Shown here in pieces: positions 16,371-23,875 of a stretch of DNA of 29,779 nt. The stretch comes from UBA7398 sp964597305 (GTDB lineage Bacteria; Actinomycetota; Actinomycetes; Nanopelagicales; Nanopelagicaceae). Both the position numbers and the translations under genes were made by a program. The notes beneath the pieces are model-generated. The model worked only from the letters and a program-made list of their open reading frames with translations, searched no databases and was not told where the DNA came from. Positions within the stretch are counted from its first letter, which is position 1; each line of letters opens with the position of its first letter. The stretch lies in contig CAZQWU010000014.1 of NCBI GenBank assembly GCA_964597305.1, forward strand, positions 1 to 29,779, read 5' to 3'.

Positions 16371-17320
16371 ACCCACTTATTCTCGTAACTGGCCCAGAAA
16401 GTGTGCTCGTTGAACGAGCAGTATCAACCATTCTTCAGCAGATCGATGGCGCGGAAATCACTCGACTTGATGGTTCACAGATGAGCAGCGGCGAATTTTC
16501 AGATGCAACAGCTCCTTCTCTCTTTGCCGATTCGCGGGCGTTAGTAGTGAAAGACCTCCACGAACTCGCACAAGAGTGTTATGACGAAATTGAAAGTTAT
16601 CTTGCACATCCTGATTTAACCATGACAGTGATTTTTACTTTCAAAGGTGGAGTTAAGGGAAAAGGTTTAATTGAGAAAATTAAGAAAGCGCGCGCAGAAG
16701 TTATTGAATGTGAGCCACTGAAAAAAGAAAGCGAAAAACTAGATTATGTGCGGCGAGAATTTCAGCGATTAAATAGGAAAATTACTGGCGAGGCGGTTCA
16801 AGCGCTCGTTGATGCGCTCGGAAGTGATATTCGAGAACTCACTGCAGCCTGTAGCCAACTTGCATTTGATACTCCGATGAGCGCCCCTGCCATAACAATT
16901 GATCATGTCAACGTTTTCTATCAGGGACGTATCGAGACAACCGGATTTGACGTTGCCGATGCGACGATGACCGGAAATCCCGAAGCTGCTCTTATTGCGT
17001 TACGCCATGCGCTCTTAACGGGAACTGAACCTGTATTAATAGTCAGCGCACTGGCTTCGTCGTTGCGCACATTGGCAAAAGTTTCTGGCATCCCTCGCCA
17101 TGCTAAATCCTTTGAGGTTGCCGGCGAATTAGGTTTAGCGCCGTGGCAGATTGATAAAGCGCGTCGACAGCTATCGCGATGGAGCCCAGAATCAATTGCA
17201 TTCGCGGTACATGAAATTGCACAAGCCGATTTGGCGGTAAAAGGTGCGGCAGCTGATCCGATTTATGCCCTTGAGCGAGCAGTCATGGCAATCGCCGAAC
17301 GGGTTAAAACGCCGGTTTGA
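16367..17320 (+). CDS. holA: DNA polymerase III subunit delta
   Basis: The delta subunit of the clamp loader opens the beta sliding clamp. The predicted protein (317 residues) begins NPLILVTGPESVLVERA, the usual start of the family's degenerate AAA+ domain, continues through SLFADSRALVVKDL and the LGSDIRELTAACSQL segment, and ends in the helical collar domain. The GTG at 16367 is preferred because it forms a GTGA overlap with the comEC stop, has GAGG 5 nt upstream, and puts NPLILV next to the start. A GTG at 16346 would add seven residues. Position between comEC and rpsT is the standard actinobacterial order. Confidence 0.93.
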   Translation: MNPLILVTGPESVLVERAVSTILQQIDGAEITRLDGSQMSSGEFSDATAPSLFADSRALVVKDLHELAQECYDEIESYLAHPDLTMTVIFTFKGGVKGKGLIEKIKKARAEVIECEPLKKESEKLDYVRREFQRLNRKITGEAVQALVDALGSDIRELTAACSQLAFDTPMSAPAITIDHVNVFYQGRIETTGFDVADATMTGNPEAALIALRHALLTGTEPVLIVSALASSLRTLAKVSGIPRHAKSFEVAGELGLAPWQIDKARRQLSRWSPESIAFAVHEIAQADLAVKGAAADPIYALERAVMAIAERVKTPV

Positions 17321-17346
17321 GCCGAGGCTAATCAGGCTGGTAACCT
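17317..17346 (+). promoter_or_regulatory. Promoter of rpsT (and probably downstream genes)
   Basis: TTGAGC (17317-17322) and TAACCT (17341-17346) are 18 nt apart; the -35 overlaps the holA stop codon. If the adjoining 100-N gap is spurious, the 5' leader of rpsT would be roughly 70 nt. Confidence 0.6.
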
Positions 17347-17358
17347 TCGGCGCTTCGT

Positions 17359-17514
17359 CAGATCGTGGCAAACCAGATCGTGGCAANNNNNNNNNNNNNN
17401 NNNNNNNNNNNNNNNNNNNNNNNNNNNNNNNNNNNNNNNNNNNNNNNNNNNNNNNNNNNNNNNNNNNNNNNNNNNNNNNNNNNNNNCAGATCGTGGCAAA
17501 CCAGATCGTGGCAA
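17359..17514 (+). repeat. 15-bp tandem repeat interrupted by a 100-N scaffold gap
   Basis: Bases 17359-17386 and 17487-17514 are identical over 28 nt and each holds nearly two copies of the unit CAGATCGTGGCAAAC. The N run is exactly 100 long (17387-17486). The unit matches the rpsT start region (17544-17558) at 13 of 15 positions, so it probably arose by duplication of that region. The true copy number is unknown, and the two flanks may be the same stretch written twice. Confidence 0.85.
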
Positions 17515-17549
17515 CACAAACAAGGCTTAAAAACAACGGAAGGCAGAAC

Positions 17550-17819
17550 GTGGCAAATATCAAGTCGCAGATCAAGCGAATTAAAACCAATGACAAAGCA
17601 CACGAGCGCAATAAAGGTGTCCGTTCGTCATTGAAAACTGCGATTCGGAAATTTCGTGAGGCTGTCACTGCCGGCGATAGCGCTGCGATTGCTACAGAAT
17701 TAAAGTCAGCATCACAACAACTTGATGTCGCTGTATCAAAAGGCGTCATCCATGCCAATCAAGCTGCGAACAAGAAGTCAGCGATGGCAAAGTCAGCTCA
17801 CAAAGCTGGCGTAAAGTAA
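17550..17819 (+). CDS. rpsT: 30S ribosomal protein S20
   Basis: This 89-residue basic protein binds 16S rRNA early in 30S assembly. It begins ANIKSQIKRIKTNDKAHERN, the S20 signature, and ends in an alanine/lysine-rich helix (ANKKSAMAKSAHKAG). The start is a GTG at 17550 with GGAAGG about 8 nt upstream; the frame stays open further upstream through the N gap but that part is not coding. The gene lies in the usual place between holA and lepA, with its own promoter overlapping the end of holA. Confidence 0.96.
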   Translation: MANIKSQIKRIKTNDKAHERNKGVRSSLKTAIRKFREAVTAGDSAAIATELKSASQQLDVAVSKGVIHANQAANKKSAMAKSAHKAGVK

Positions 17820-17824
17820 TTTCA

Positions 17825-17842
17825 TCGGTCTGGACGGACCGA
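17825..17842 (+). promoter_or_regulatory. 6-bp hairpin just before the lepA start
   Basis: TCGGTC-TGGACG-GACCGA is a perfect inverted repeat in the 24-nt rpsT-lepA gap, ending one base before the lepA ATG. There is no T-run, so a classical intrinsic terminator is unlikely. It may act as a weak terminator, an RNA-stability stem for rpsT or a brake on lepA translation. Confidence 0.45.
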
Positions 17843-17843
17843 G

Positions 17844-19712
17844 ATGCCCTCAATTCCCATCAGTAAAGCGCCGCAACCGGCTGCAACCAATCCTTTGCAG
17901 ATTCGAAATTTCTGCATCATCGCTCATATTGATCATGGTAAATCGACGCTCGCAGATCGCATGTTAGGCATAACGGGTGTAGTCGAAGCACGCAACATGC
18001 GCGCGCAATATCTCGATCGTATGGATATAGAACGTGAACGTGGCATCACCATCAAAAGTCAGGCGGTGCGTTTACCCTGGCGATCGGGGATCGATAACAA
18101 GGATTACATCCTCAACATGATCGATACACCTGGCCACGTTGACTTTACCTACGAAGTATCTCGTTCACTCGCTGCATGTGAAGGGGCAATTTTATTAGTG
18201 GATTGTGCGCAAGGGATCGAAGCACAAACGCTTGCTAATTTGTATCTTGCGATGGAAAACAACCTCACCATCATCCCTGTGCTCAATAAAATTGATTTAC
18301 CCGCTGCCCAACCGGAAAAGTTTGCCGATGAACTTGCTCGATTGATCGGGTGTCAACCAGAGGATTGTTTACGCGTCTCAGGAAAAACTGGCGAGGGTGT
18401 TGAAGAATTACTTGATCAGATTGTGAAACAAATTCCTGCGCCGCAAGGTAGAGCAGATGCACCAGCCCGAGCTCTCATTTTCGATTCTGTCTATGACACC
18501 TATCGAGGCGTTGTCACATATGTTCGAGTGGTTGACGGAAAACTTTTACCGCGAGATCACATTCAAATGATTTCAACAGGCGCGCGCCACGAAATGTTAG
18601 AAGTTGGCGTTATTTCACCTGAGCCACTTGCAAGTAATGGCCTTGGCGTTGGCGAAGTGGGTTATCTCATCACAGGTGTCAAAGATGTGAGGCAGTCTCG
18701 CGTTGGAGACACTGTTACTACCTACAACAATCCAGCAAAGGAAGCGCTTGCTGGATATAAAGATCCCAAACCTATGGTGTTCTCCGGACTCTATCCCATC
18801 GACGGTGATGAATATCCGATGCTGCGCGAAGCGCTCGATAAATTACAACTCAATGACGCAGCGCTAGTTTATGAACCAGAAAGCTCAGCTGCGTTGGGAT
18901 TTGGCTTTCGCTGTGGTTTCTTGGGTTTGCTTCATATGGAAATTGTGCGAGAGCGATTAGAGCGTGAATTTAATTTAACATTGATTTCAACTGCGCCAAA
19001 CGTTGTGTATCGAGTTCAATTAGAAACCGGAAAAGAATTGGTTGTGACAAATCCGAGTGAGTATCCCGATGGGAAAATCGGAAGCGTACTTGAACCAATC
19101 GTTAAAGCGACAATTCTCGCTCCATCAGAATTTATTGGAACCATTATGGAACTCTGCCAACAACGACGCGGCACATTATTAGGTATGGATTATCTTTCAG
19201 AAGATCGAGTTGAAATTCGATATACCTTGCCACTTGCCGAAATTGTCTTCGATTTCTTCGATAATTTGAAATCTCGCACTCGCGGTTATGGCTCGCTTGA
19301 TTATGAACCGATCGGAGAGGCGGAAGGGGATTTAGTTAAGGTAGATATTTTGTTGCAAGGTGACAAAGTTGATGCGTTTAGTAGCATCGTGCATCGCGAC
19401 AAAGCGTATGCCTATGGCGTTTCCATGACCACCAAACTTCGAGAGCTAATCCCGCGACAACAATTTGAAGTTCCGATCCAAGCAGCAATTGGTGCAAAGA
19501 TTATTGCGCGTGAAAATATTCGTGCGATACGTAAAGATGTTTTGGCAAAATGTTATGGCGGCGACATCACTCGAAAGCGAAAACTTCTTGAGAAGCAAAA
19601 AGAAGGTAAGAAGCGAATGAAGATGGTGGGGCGGGTCGAAGTTCCGCAAGAGGCGTTTATTGCCGCGTTGGCAACGAATGATGATGCTGATAAAGCAAAA
19701 ACAAAGAAGTAA
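17844..19712 (+). CDS. lepA: Elongation factor 4 (LepA), back-translocating ribosomal GTPase
   Basis: LepA is a translational GTPase involved in ribosome back-translocation and 30S biogenesis. The 622-residue protein has G1 AHIDHGKS (27-34), G2 RERGIT, G3 DTPGH, G4 NKID and the LepA-specific C-terminal domain (IPRQQFEVPIQAAIGAKIIARE, followed by a Lys/Arg-rich tail containing KCYGGDITRKRKLLEKQK). It has the usual length plus a short N-terminal extension (residues 1-18). The 24-nt gap from rpsT holds a hairpin and no clear Shine-Dalgarno. Confidence 0.97.
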   Translation: MPSIPISKAPQPAATNPLQIRNFCIIAHIDHGKSTLADRMLGITGVVEARNMRAQYLDRMDIERERGITIKSQAVRLPWRSGIDNKDYILNMIDTPGHVDFTYEVSRSLAACEGAILLVDCAQGIEAQTLANLYLAMENNLTIIPVLNKIDLPAAQPEKFADELARLIGCQPEDCLRVSGKTGEGVEELLDQIVKQIPAPQGRADAPARALIFDSVYDTYRGVVTYVRVVDGKLLPRDHIQMISTGARHEMLEVGVISPEPLASNGLGVGEVGYLITGVKDVRQSRVGDTVTTYNNPAKEALAGYKDPKPMVFSGLYPIDGDEYPMLREALDKLQLNDAALVYEPESSAALGFGFRCGFLGLLHMEIVRERLEREFNLTLISTAPNVVYRVQLETGKELVVTNPSEYPDGKIGSVLEPIVKATILAPSEFIGTIMELCQQRRGTLLGMDYLSEDRVEIRYTLPLAEIVFDFFDNLKSRTRGYGSLDYEPIGEAEGDLVKVDILLQGDKVDAFSSIVHRDKAYAYGVSMTTKLRELIPRQQFEVPIQAAIGAKIIARENIRAIRKDVLAKCYGGDITRKRKLLEKQKEGKKRMKMVGRVEVPQEAFIAALATNDDADKAKTKK

Positions 19713-19734
19713 GAACTCAGCGTAGGTGCGTGTG

Positions 19735-20904
19735 GTGAACGAGAATCTCATTCGGAATATCTCTTTCTATGTGCACATTCCGTATTGCGTAAAACGATGC
19801 GGCTATTGCGACTTCAATACGTATACCCCACAAGAACTTAAGGGGGATGGCAGTAGTGGAGATATCGCGAGCGTTTCACAAGGTTATGTGGCATCGCTGG
19901 CTCGTGAAATCGAATTGGCATATCAGACTCTAGGAAAAGCGCGCGTTTCCACAATTTTTTTCGGTGGTGGAACGCCGACATTACTCCCAGCAGATGAACT
20001 TTCCCGCATCATCGACCTCATCGCAGGACGATTTGAATTGTCGAAAAAATGCGAAATAACTATCGAGGCGAATCCTGATTCAGTAACTGACGATTCACTT
20101 ATTCGTTTGCGACGCGCTGGTTTTAATCGAGTGTCTTTTGGCATGCAATCATCGACTCCACACGTCCTCAAAGTTCTCGACCGTACTCATCAACCAGAGA
20201 ACGTTGTGCGTGCTACGCACGGGGCTCGTGGCGCTGGATTTTCACACATCAGCGTCGACCTTATTTATGGAACTCCAGGAGAATCACTCGATGATTGGCG
20301 ACGTTCTCTTCATGACGCACTTGATTTACCTATCGATCACATTAGCGCTTATGCGCTGATTGTTGAAAAGGGTACGAAATTAGCCAAAGCAGTAGGTGAT
20401 GGCACAATAAAAATTCCCGAAGATGATGAAACAGCAGAAAAATATCGAATAGCTGACGATATATTTTCTGAGCGTGGTTATTCATGGTACGAATTAAGTA
20501 ATTGGGCCAAACCTGGCGGTGAGTGTCGCCACAATATTGCCTATTGGAAGAACGAAGAGTGGTGGGGGTTAGGCCCTGGTGCGCACTCCCATATCAATGG
20601 CACTCGCTGGTGGAATGTAAAACACCCCGCAACGTATATGTCTCGCTTACGTGCAAAGGAAAGCCCGGTTCTTGATCGCGAAGAGCTGACAACTGAGAAT
20701 GCGCTGGTTGAAAAAATGATGTTAGGAATTCGTATGCGCGATGGAATTTCTCGAAAAGCCCTCACCGCCACACAATGTGAAATAGTTGAGCGATATAAAA
20801 GCACCCACCACATCGATGAGAAGGAATGGGAAAACGATCAGCTCGTACTGTCACAATCTGGGCGATTAATTGCCGATCGAATCGTTCGAGAATTGCTCGT
20901 GTAG
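19735..20904 (+). CDS. hemW: Radical SAM protein HemW (haem chaperone, formerly called coproporphyrinogen oxidase-like)
   Basis: The radical-SAM cluster motif CX3CX2C is present near the N-terminus (YCVKRCGYCDF, C18, C22, C25 with this start). The segment RHNIAYW followed by GLGPGAHS is the HemW hallmark that separates it from oxygen-independent coproporphyrinogen III dehydrogenase (HemN). HemW is thought to bind haem and deliver it to respiratory targets. The GTG at 19735 is preferred because TAGG lies about 8 nt upstream; in-frame GTGs at 19726 and 19732 are alternatives. The protein is about 389 residues, the normal length, and lies between lepA and hrcA as in many actinobacteria. Confidence 0.93.
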   Translation: MNENLIRNISFYVHIPYCVKRCGYCDFNTYTPQELKGDGSSGDIASVSQGYVASLAREIELAYQTLGKARVSTIFFGGGTPTLLPADELSRIIDLIAGRFELSKKCEITIEANPDSVTDDSLIRLRRAGFNRVSFGMQSSTPHVLKVLDRTHQPENVVRATHGARGAGFSHISVDLIYGTPGESLDDWRRSLHDALDLPIDHISAYALIVEKGTKLAKAVGDGTIKIPEDDETAEKYRIADDIFSERGYSWYELSNWAKPGGECRHNIAYWKNEEWWGLGPGAHSHINGTRWWNVKHPATYMSRLRAKESPVLDREELTTENALVEKMMLGIRMRDGISRKALTATQCEIVERYKSTHHIDEKEWENDQLVLSQSGRLIADRIVRELLV

Positions 20905-20914
20905 CAAGGTACCA

Positions 20915-21673
20915 ATGAAAAAAGTAGACTCACCGGCCATGGAAAGTCGCCAACTCGAAATCCTTCGAGCCATCGTTGAAGAATATGTGGCTACCGAAGA
21001 ACCGGTTGGCTCAAAAGCAATTGCGCAACGCCATGGTTTGGGAATTTCGCCAGCAACTATCCGCAATGAAATGTCGGCGCTTGAAGATGCTGGTCTCATA
21101 ACCCAACCCCACACAAGCGCAGGGCGAATTCCTACCGATCGGGGCTACCGACTTTTCGTTGACAAACTAGCGACCGTTAAGCCTCTCTCGAATCCAGAAC
21201 GACGCGCGATTGAAACTTTTCTTCACGGCGCGGACGATCTCGATGATCTCATGTTGCGGACAGTGCGACTTTTATCGCAACTTACGCGACAAGTTGCCGT
21301 CATTCAGTACCCCTCAGAGCCAAGTGCGCATTCTGAAAAAACGAAAATTGCCGTTGCCGGAACAGCTAACTTAGTTCGTCAGAGCGCCGAAAATGTCACT
21401 GAAATCGAACCAATTTTAGAAGCGCTTGAAGAGCAGGTCGTACTTCTCAAGCTCCTTAACGAAGCTAGTGATTCTGTGCGGGTTCGAATCGGTGATGAAC
21501 AACCTGATATTCACCTTAAAAGCGCATCAACTGTTTCGATGAGTTACACCTCGAGTGAATATGGAACAGGTGCAGTAGGAGTTATTGGTAAAAAGCGGAT
21601 GGATTATTCAAATTCGATTGCAGCGGTCTCAACAGTTGCTCGTTATGTCAGCCGATTCTTAGGCGAGAATTAA
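20915..21673 (+). CDS. hrcA: Heat-inducible transcription repressor HrcA, shortened form
   Basis: HrcA represses chaperone genes by binding CIRCE operators. The N-terminal winged-helix part is intact (EYVATEEPVGSKAIAQRHGLGISPATIRNEM region, residues 24-53, then HTSAGRIPTDRGYR), as is the C-terminal GAF-like part (ILEALEEQVVLLKLLNE, then GVIGKKRMDYS). The protein has only 252 residues against about 340 in the family. After QYPS (131-134) it jumps almost directly to the IAVAGTANL segment (145-153), leaving out about 90-100 residues that normally form the inserted dimerisation domain. The frame is continuous, so this is an in-frame deletion and not a frameshift. No CIRCE site was seen in the window. 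The ATG has AAGG 5 nt upstream; dnaJ follows after 2 nt. Confidence 0.92.
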   Translation: MKKVDSPAMESRQLEILRAIVEEYVATEEPVGSKAIAQRHGLGISPATIRNEMSALEDAGLITQPHTSAGRIPTDRGYRLFVDKLATVKPLSNPERRAIETFLHGADDLDDLMLRTVRLLSQLTRQVAVIQYPSEPSAHSEKTKIAVAGTANLVRQSAENVTEIEPILEALEEQVVLLKLLNEASDSVRVRIGDEQPDIHLKSASTVSMSYTSSEYGTGAVGVIGKKRMDYSNSIAAVSTVARYVSRFLGEN

Positions 21674-21675
21674 TC

Positions 21676-22785
21676 ATGGATCTCTACGAAGCCCTCGGAG
21701 TAAGTCGTGATGCGTCTGCAGATGAAATTAAAAAAGCGTACCGAAAACTTGCTCGCGAACTTCATCCTGATGTGAATCCTGATCCGAAGGTACAAGATCG
21801 TTTCAAAGAGATTACGGCTGCATATGAAGTATTAAGTGATCCGCAAAAAAGACAGAATTATGATCTGGGCGGAAATGGGTTTGGTGCTGGCGGTTTCCAA
21901 GGCGGATTTGGTTTTGGCGACATCATGGATGCGTTCTTTGGCGGCGGCACATCACAACGTGGTCCGCGACCTCGAATGCGTGCAGGACAAGATGCTCTTA
22001 TTCGAGTAGACATTGATTTACCCGAAGCGTGTTTTGGTACTGAACGCGAACTCAATGTTGAAACAGCAATTCTCTGTTCACAATGTCGAGGAAGTGGTTG
22101 CGCAGAGGGGACAAAACCCACGACCTGTTCTATCTGTAATGGTCGCGGTGAAACACAACAAGTTACGCGATCATTTATTGGCCAAGTAATGACAAGCCGG
22201 CCATGTTCAAGTTGCCAAGGTTTTGGAACGCGAATAACGACTCCGTGCGTGGAATGTGCCGGAGATGGCCGTGTTCGATCAAAACGCACGATTGATATCA
22301 AAATTCCCGCAGGGGTTGAAACTGGAAATCGAATACATCTCGCTGGACAAGGTGAAGTAGGGCCAGGTGGCGGTCCAGCTGGAGATTTGTATGTAGAAAT
22401 TTATGTGGAAGAACATGACTTCTTAGTTCGAGAAGGAAGCGATCTTCATGTTTCACTGTCAGTTCCCATGGCGAGTGCAGCGTTGGGAACACGGGTGGTA
22501 GTGGAATCTTTAGATGGTGAAGAAAGCCTCGATATTAAAGCGGGAACACAGAGCGGTTCGGTTATTCCTATTCGCGGAAAGGGAATGACGCGACTTCGTG
22601 GAAGTGGGCGAGGCGATCTCTTTGTTCACATCACCGTAACGACACCTACCAAATTAACGAAGCGACAAGAAGAATTACTCCGTGAACTTGCTTCTGATCG
22701 CGGGGAAAATAGCGCTTCTGCGGAGATTGCGCATAAGAAAGATGGCGGATTGTTTAGTAAATTTAAAGACGCCTTCCGCGCATAA
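21676..22785 (+). CDS. dnaJ: Chaperone protein DnaJ
   Basis: This is an Hsp40 co-chaperone that stimulates DnaK. The J-domain carries HPD at 30-32, followed by a Gly/Phe-rich stretch (about 72-92), four CXXCXGXG-type zinc motifs (CSQCRGSG, CSICNGRG, CSSCQGFG and CVECAGDG, the last with D in place of the usual H or N) and the two C-terminal substrate-binding beta domains. With 369 residues it is a complete type I DnaJ. In actinobacteria this hrcA-linked copy (often called DnaJ2) is distinct from the one in the dnaK-grpE operon. The stop overlaps the rsmE ATG by one base. Confidence 0.97.
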   Translation: MDLYEALGVSRDASADEIKKAYRKLARELHPDVNPDPKVQDRFKEITAAYEVLSDPQKRQNYDLGGNGFGAGGFQGGFGFGDIMDAFFGGGTSQRGPRPRMRAGQDALIRVDIDLPEACFGTERELNVETAILCSQCRGSGCAEGTKPTTCSICNGRGETQQVTRSFIGQVMTSRPCSSCQGFGTRITTPCVECAGDGRVRSKRTIDIKIPAGVETGNRIHLAGQGEVGPGGGPAGDLYVEIYVEEHDFLVREGSDLHVSLSVPMASAALGTRVVVESLDGEESLDIKAGTQSGSVIPIRGKGMTRLRGSGRGDLFVHITVTTPTKLTKRQEELLRELASDRGENSASAEIAHKKDGGLFSKFKDAFRA

Positions 22786-23510
22786 TGCTTCATCAATTCT
22801 TTGTTGACGCTTTACCGACGAGCGGTTCGCTCACGCTTTCAGGCGATGACGGTCGCCACGCTACAACCGTGTTACGACTGGCAGTCGGCGAGCGCATTCG
22901 CGTAGGCGATGGTCGTGGCGCAATCGCCATCGTGCGAGTTTCTGGTATTTCAAAAAATTCCTTAGTTGGAGACATCGAAGAATTTCACCACAGTGAACAA
23001 CCTCGGATTTCGCTCTCTATTATTCAAGCGCTTCCCAAAAGTGATCGTAGTAAAGAGATGCTCGAACTTCTTACTGAAGGTGGTGTCAACGATATATATC
23101 CTTGGCGAGCGGAGCGATGCATTGCGCAATGGCAGAGTGATAGCCACGTTAAGTGGCAGAACTCAGTTCGCGAAGCGAGCAAGCAAAGTCGTCGATCAAC
23201 AATTCCTATGGTTCATTCCTTAGTAACTCTCAGCGATGTGAGAAATCTTGTTTCGAACATGGATCTCACGCTTCTCTTTCACGAAAATGATGCACAAACT
23301 CTCTCTGGCGTACTTGCCACCGTTAACCCTGAGCAGCTAAAAAAAGTTGCGTTAATTATTGGACCCGAAGGCGGTATAAGTGAGAGCGAATATTCCGAGA
23401 TCATCGCCGCCGGAGCGTTGTCGGTACGAATGGGTGAACCAATTTTCCGCGCTGCACATGCGGGAGTAGCTGCACTTGCCGCTGTTCATACAGGTCTTAG
23501 ACTGTGGTAG
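22785..23510 (+). CDS. rsmE: 16S rRNA (uracil(1498)-N(3))-methyltransferase RsmE
   Basis: RsmE is a SPOUT-fold enzyme that methylates U1498 of 16S rRNA using S-adenosylmethionine (EC 2.1.1.193). The 241-residue protein has an N-terminal PUA-like domain (DGRHATTVLRLAVGERIRVGDG) and the C-terminal knot with IQALPKSDRSKEMLELLTEGG and the cofactor loop LIIGPEGGISESE. The usual final R-I-L-R-x-E-T-A helix start is replaced here by EPIFRAAHAGVAAL, a modest departure. It overlaps dnaJ (TAATG) and the HIT gene (TAGTG), each by one base. Confidence 0.94.
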   Translation: MLHQFFVDALPTSGSLTLSGDDGRHATTVLRLAVGERIRVGDGRGAIAIVRVSGISKNSLVGDIEEFHHSEQPRISLSIIQALPKSDRSKEMLELLTEGGVNDIYPWRAERCIAQWQSDSHVKWQNSVREASKQSRRSTIPMVHSLVTLSDVRNLVSNMDLTLLFHENDAQTLSGVLATVNPEQLKKVALIIGPEGGISESEYSEIIAAGALSVRMGEPIFRAAHAGVAALAAVHTGLRLW

Positions 23511-23845
23511 TGACGTGCTTATTCTGTCGAATCGTGGCGTTAGAAATACCGGCTGACATCGTTGCCGAAAGTGAATTATCAATTGCGATCAACGATATTT
23601 CGCCACAAGCGCCAACTCACGTATTGATCGTCCCGAAATCACATCACGACAATGCTGAAGAACTTGCGCAATCCAACTCCGAAGCAATTGCCGATCTATT
23701 TATTCTGGCTGGTGAAATTGCTCGCGCACGTGGTCTGACTGGGTATCGAACAGTTTTCAATACTGGCGCCGAAGCCGGACAGAGTGTGTTTCACGCTCAT
23801 CTGCATCTTCTTGGCGGTCGTTCTCTTACATGGCCACCGGGTTAA
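23510..23845 (+). CDS. HIT-family nucleotide-binding hydrolase
   Basis: This 111-residue histidine-triad protein is of the HinT type; such enzymes split AMP-lysine or AMP-amine phosphoramidates. The N-terminus CLFCRIVALEIPAD is typical, and the triad HAHLHLLGG has H95, H97 and H99, H97 being the expected nucleophile. The GTG at 23510 shares its G with the rsmE stop codon (TAGTG), giving coupled translation and the usual family N-terminus. A GTG two codons upstream (23504) is less likely. It lies between rsmE and phoH, a conserved actinobacterial position. Confidence 0.93.
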   Translation: MTCLFCRIVALEIPADIVAESELSIAINDISPQAPTHVLIVPKSHHDNAEELAQSNSEAIADLFILAGEIARARGLTGYRTVFNTGAEAGQSVFHAHLHLLGGRSLTWPPG

Positions 23846-23875
23846 TCGGCGACGATAGACTTTACGTACACATGA

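Noticed and set aside
17359..17514. Repeated 15-bp units with a gap as a possible CRISPR array
   Set aside because: Units are too short and directly adjacent with no spacers, and they resemble the rpsT start region; there are no cas genes.
17192..17819. Long open frames on both strands running through the N gap near rpsT
   Set aside because: They stay open only because the N run cannot contain stops. The flanking coding parts are the ends of holA and rpsT, and the rest is the 15-bp repeat.
20915..21673. hrcA as a frameshifted or degraded pseudogene
   Set aside because: The frame is continuous, both ends are well conserved and the missing part is confined to one internal region, so a clean in-frame deletion fits better.
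20870..21720. A CIRCE operator near hrcA or dnaJ
   Set aside because: No TTAGCACTC-N9-GAGTGCTAA-like inverted repeat could be found there by eye.
21858..22301. A 147-residue minus-strand open frame within dnaJ
   Set aside because: It is the antisense shadow of the zinc-finger and Gly/Phe region of dnaJ, with low-complexity Pro/Arg-rich content and no ribosome site.
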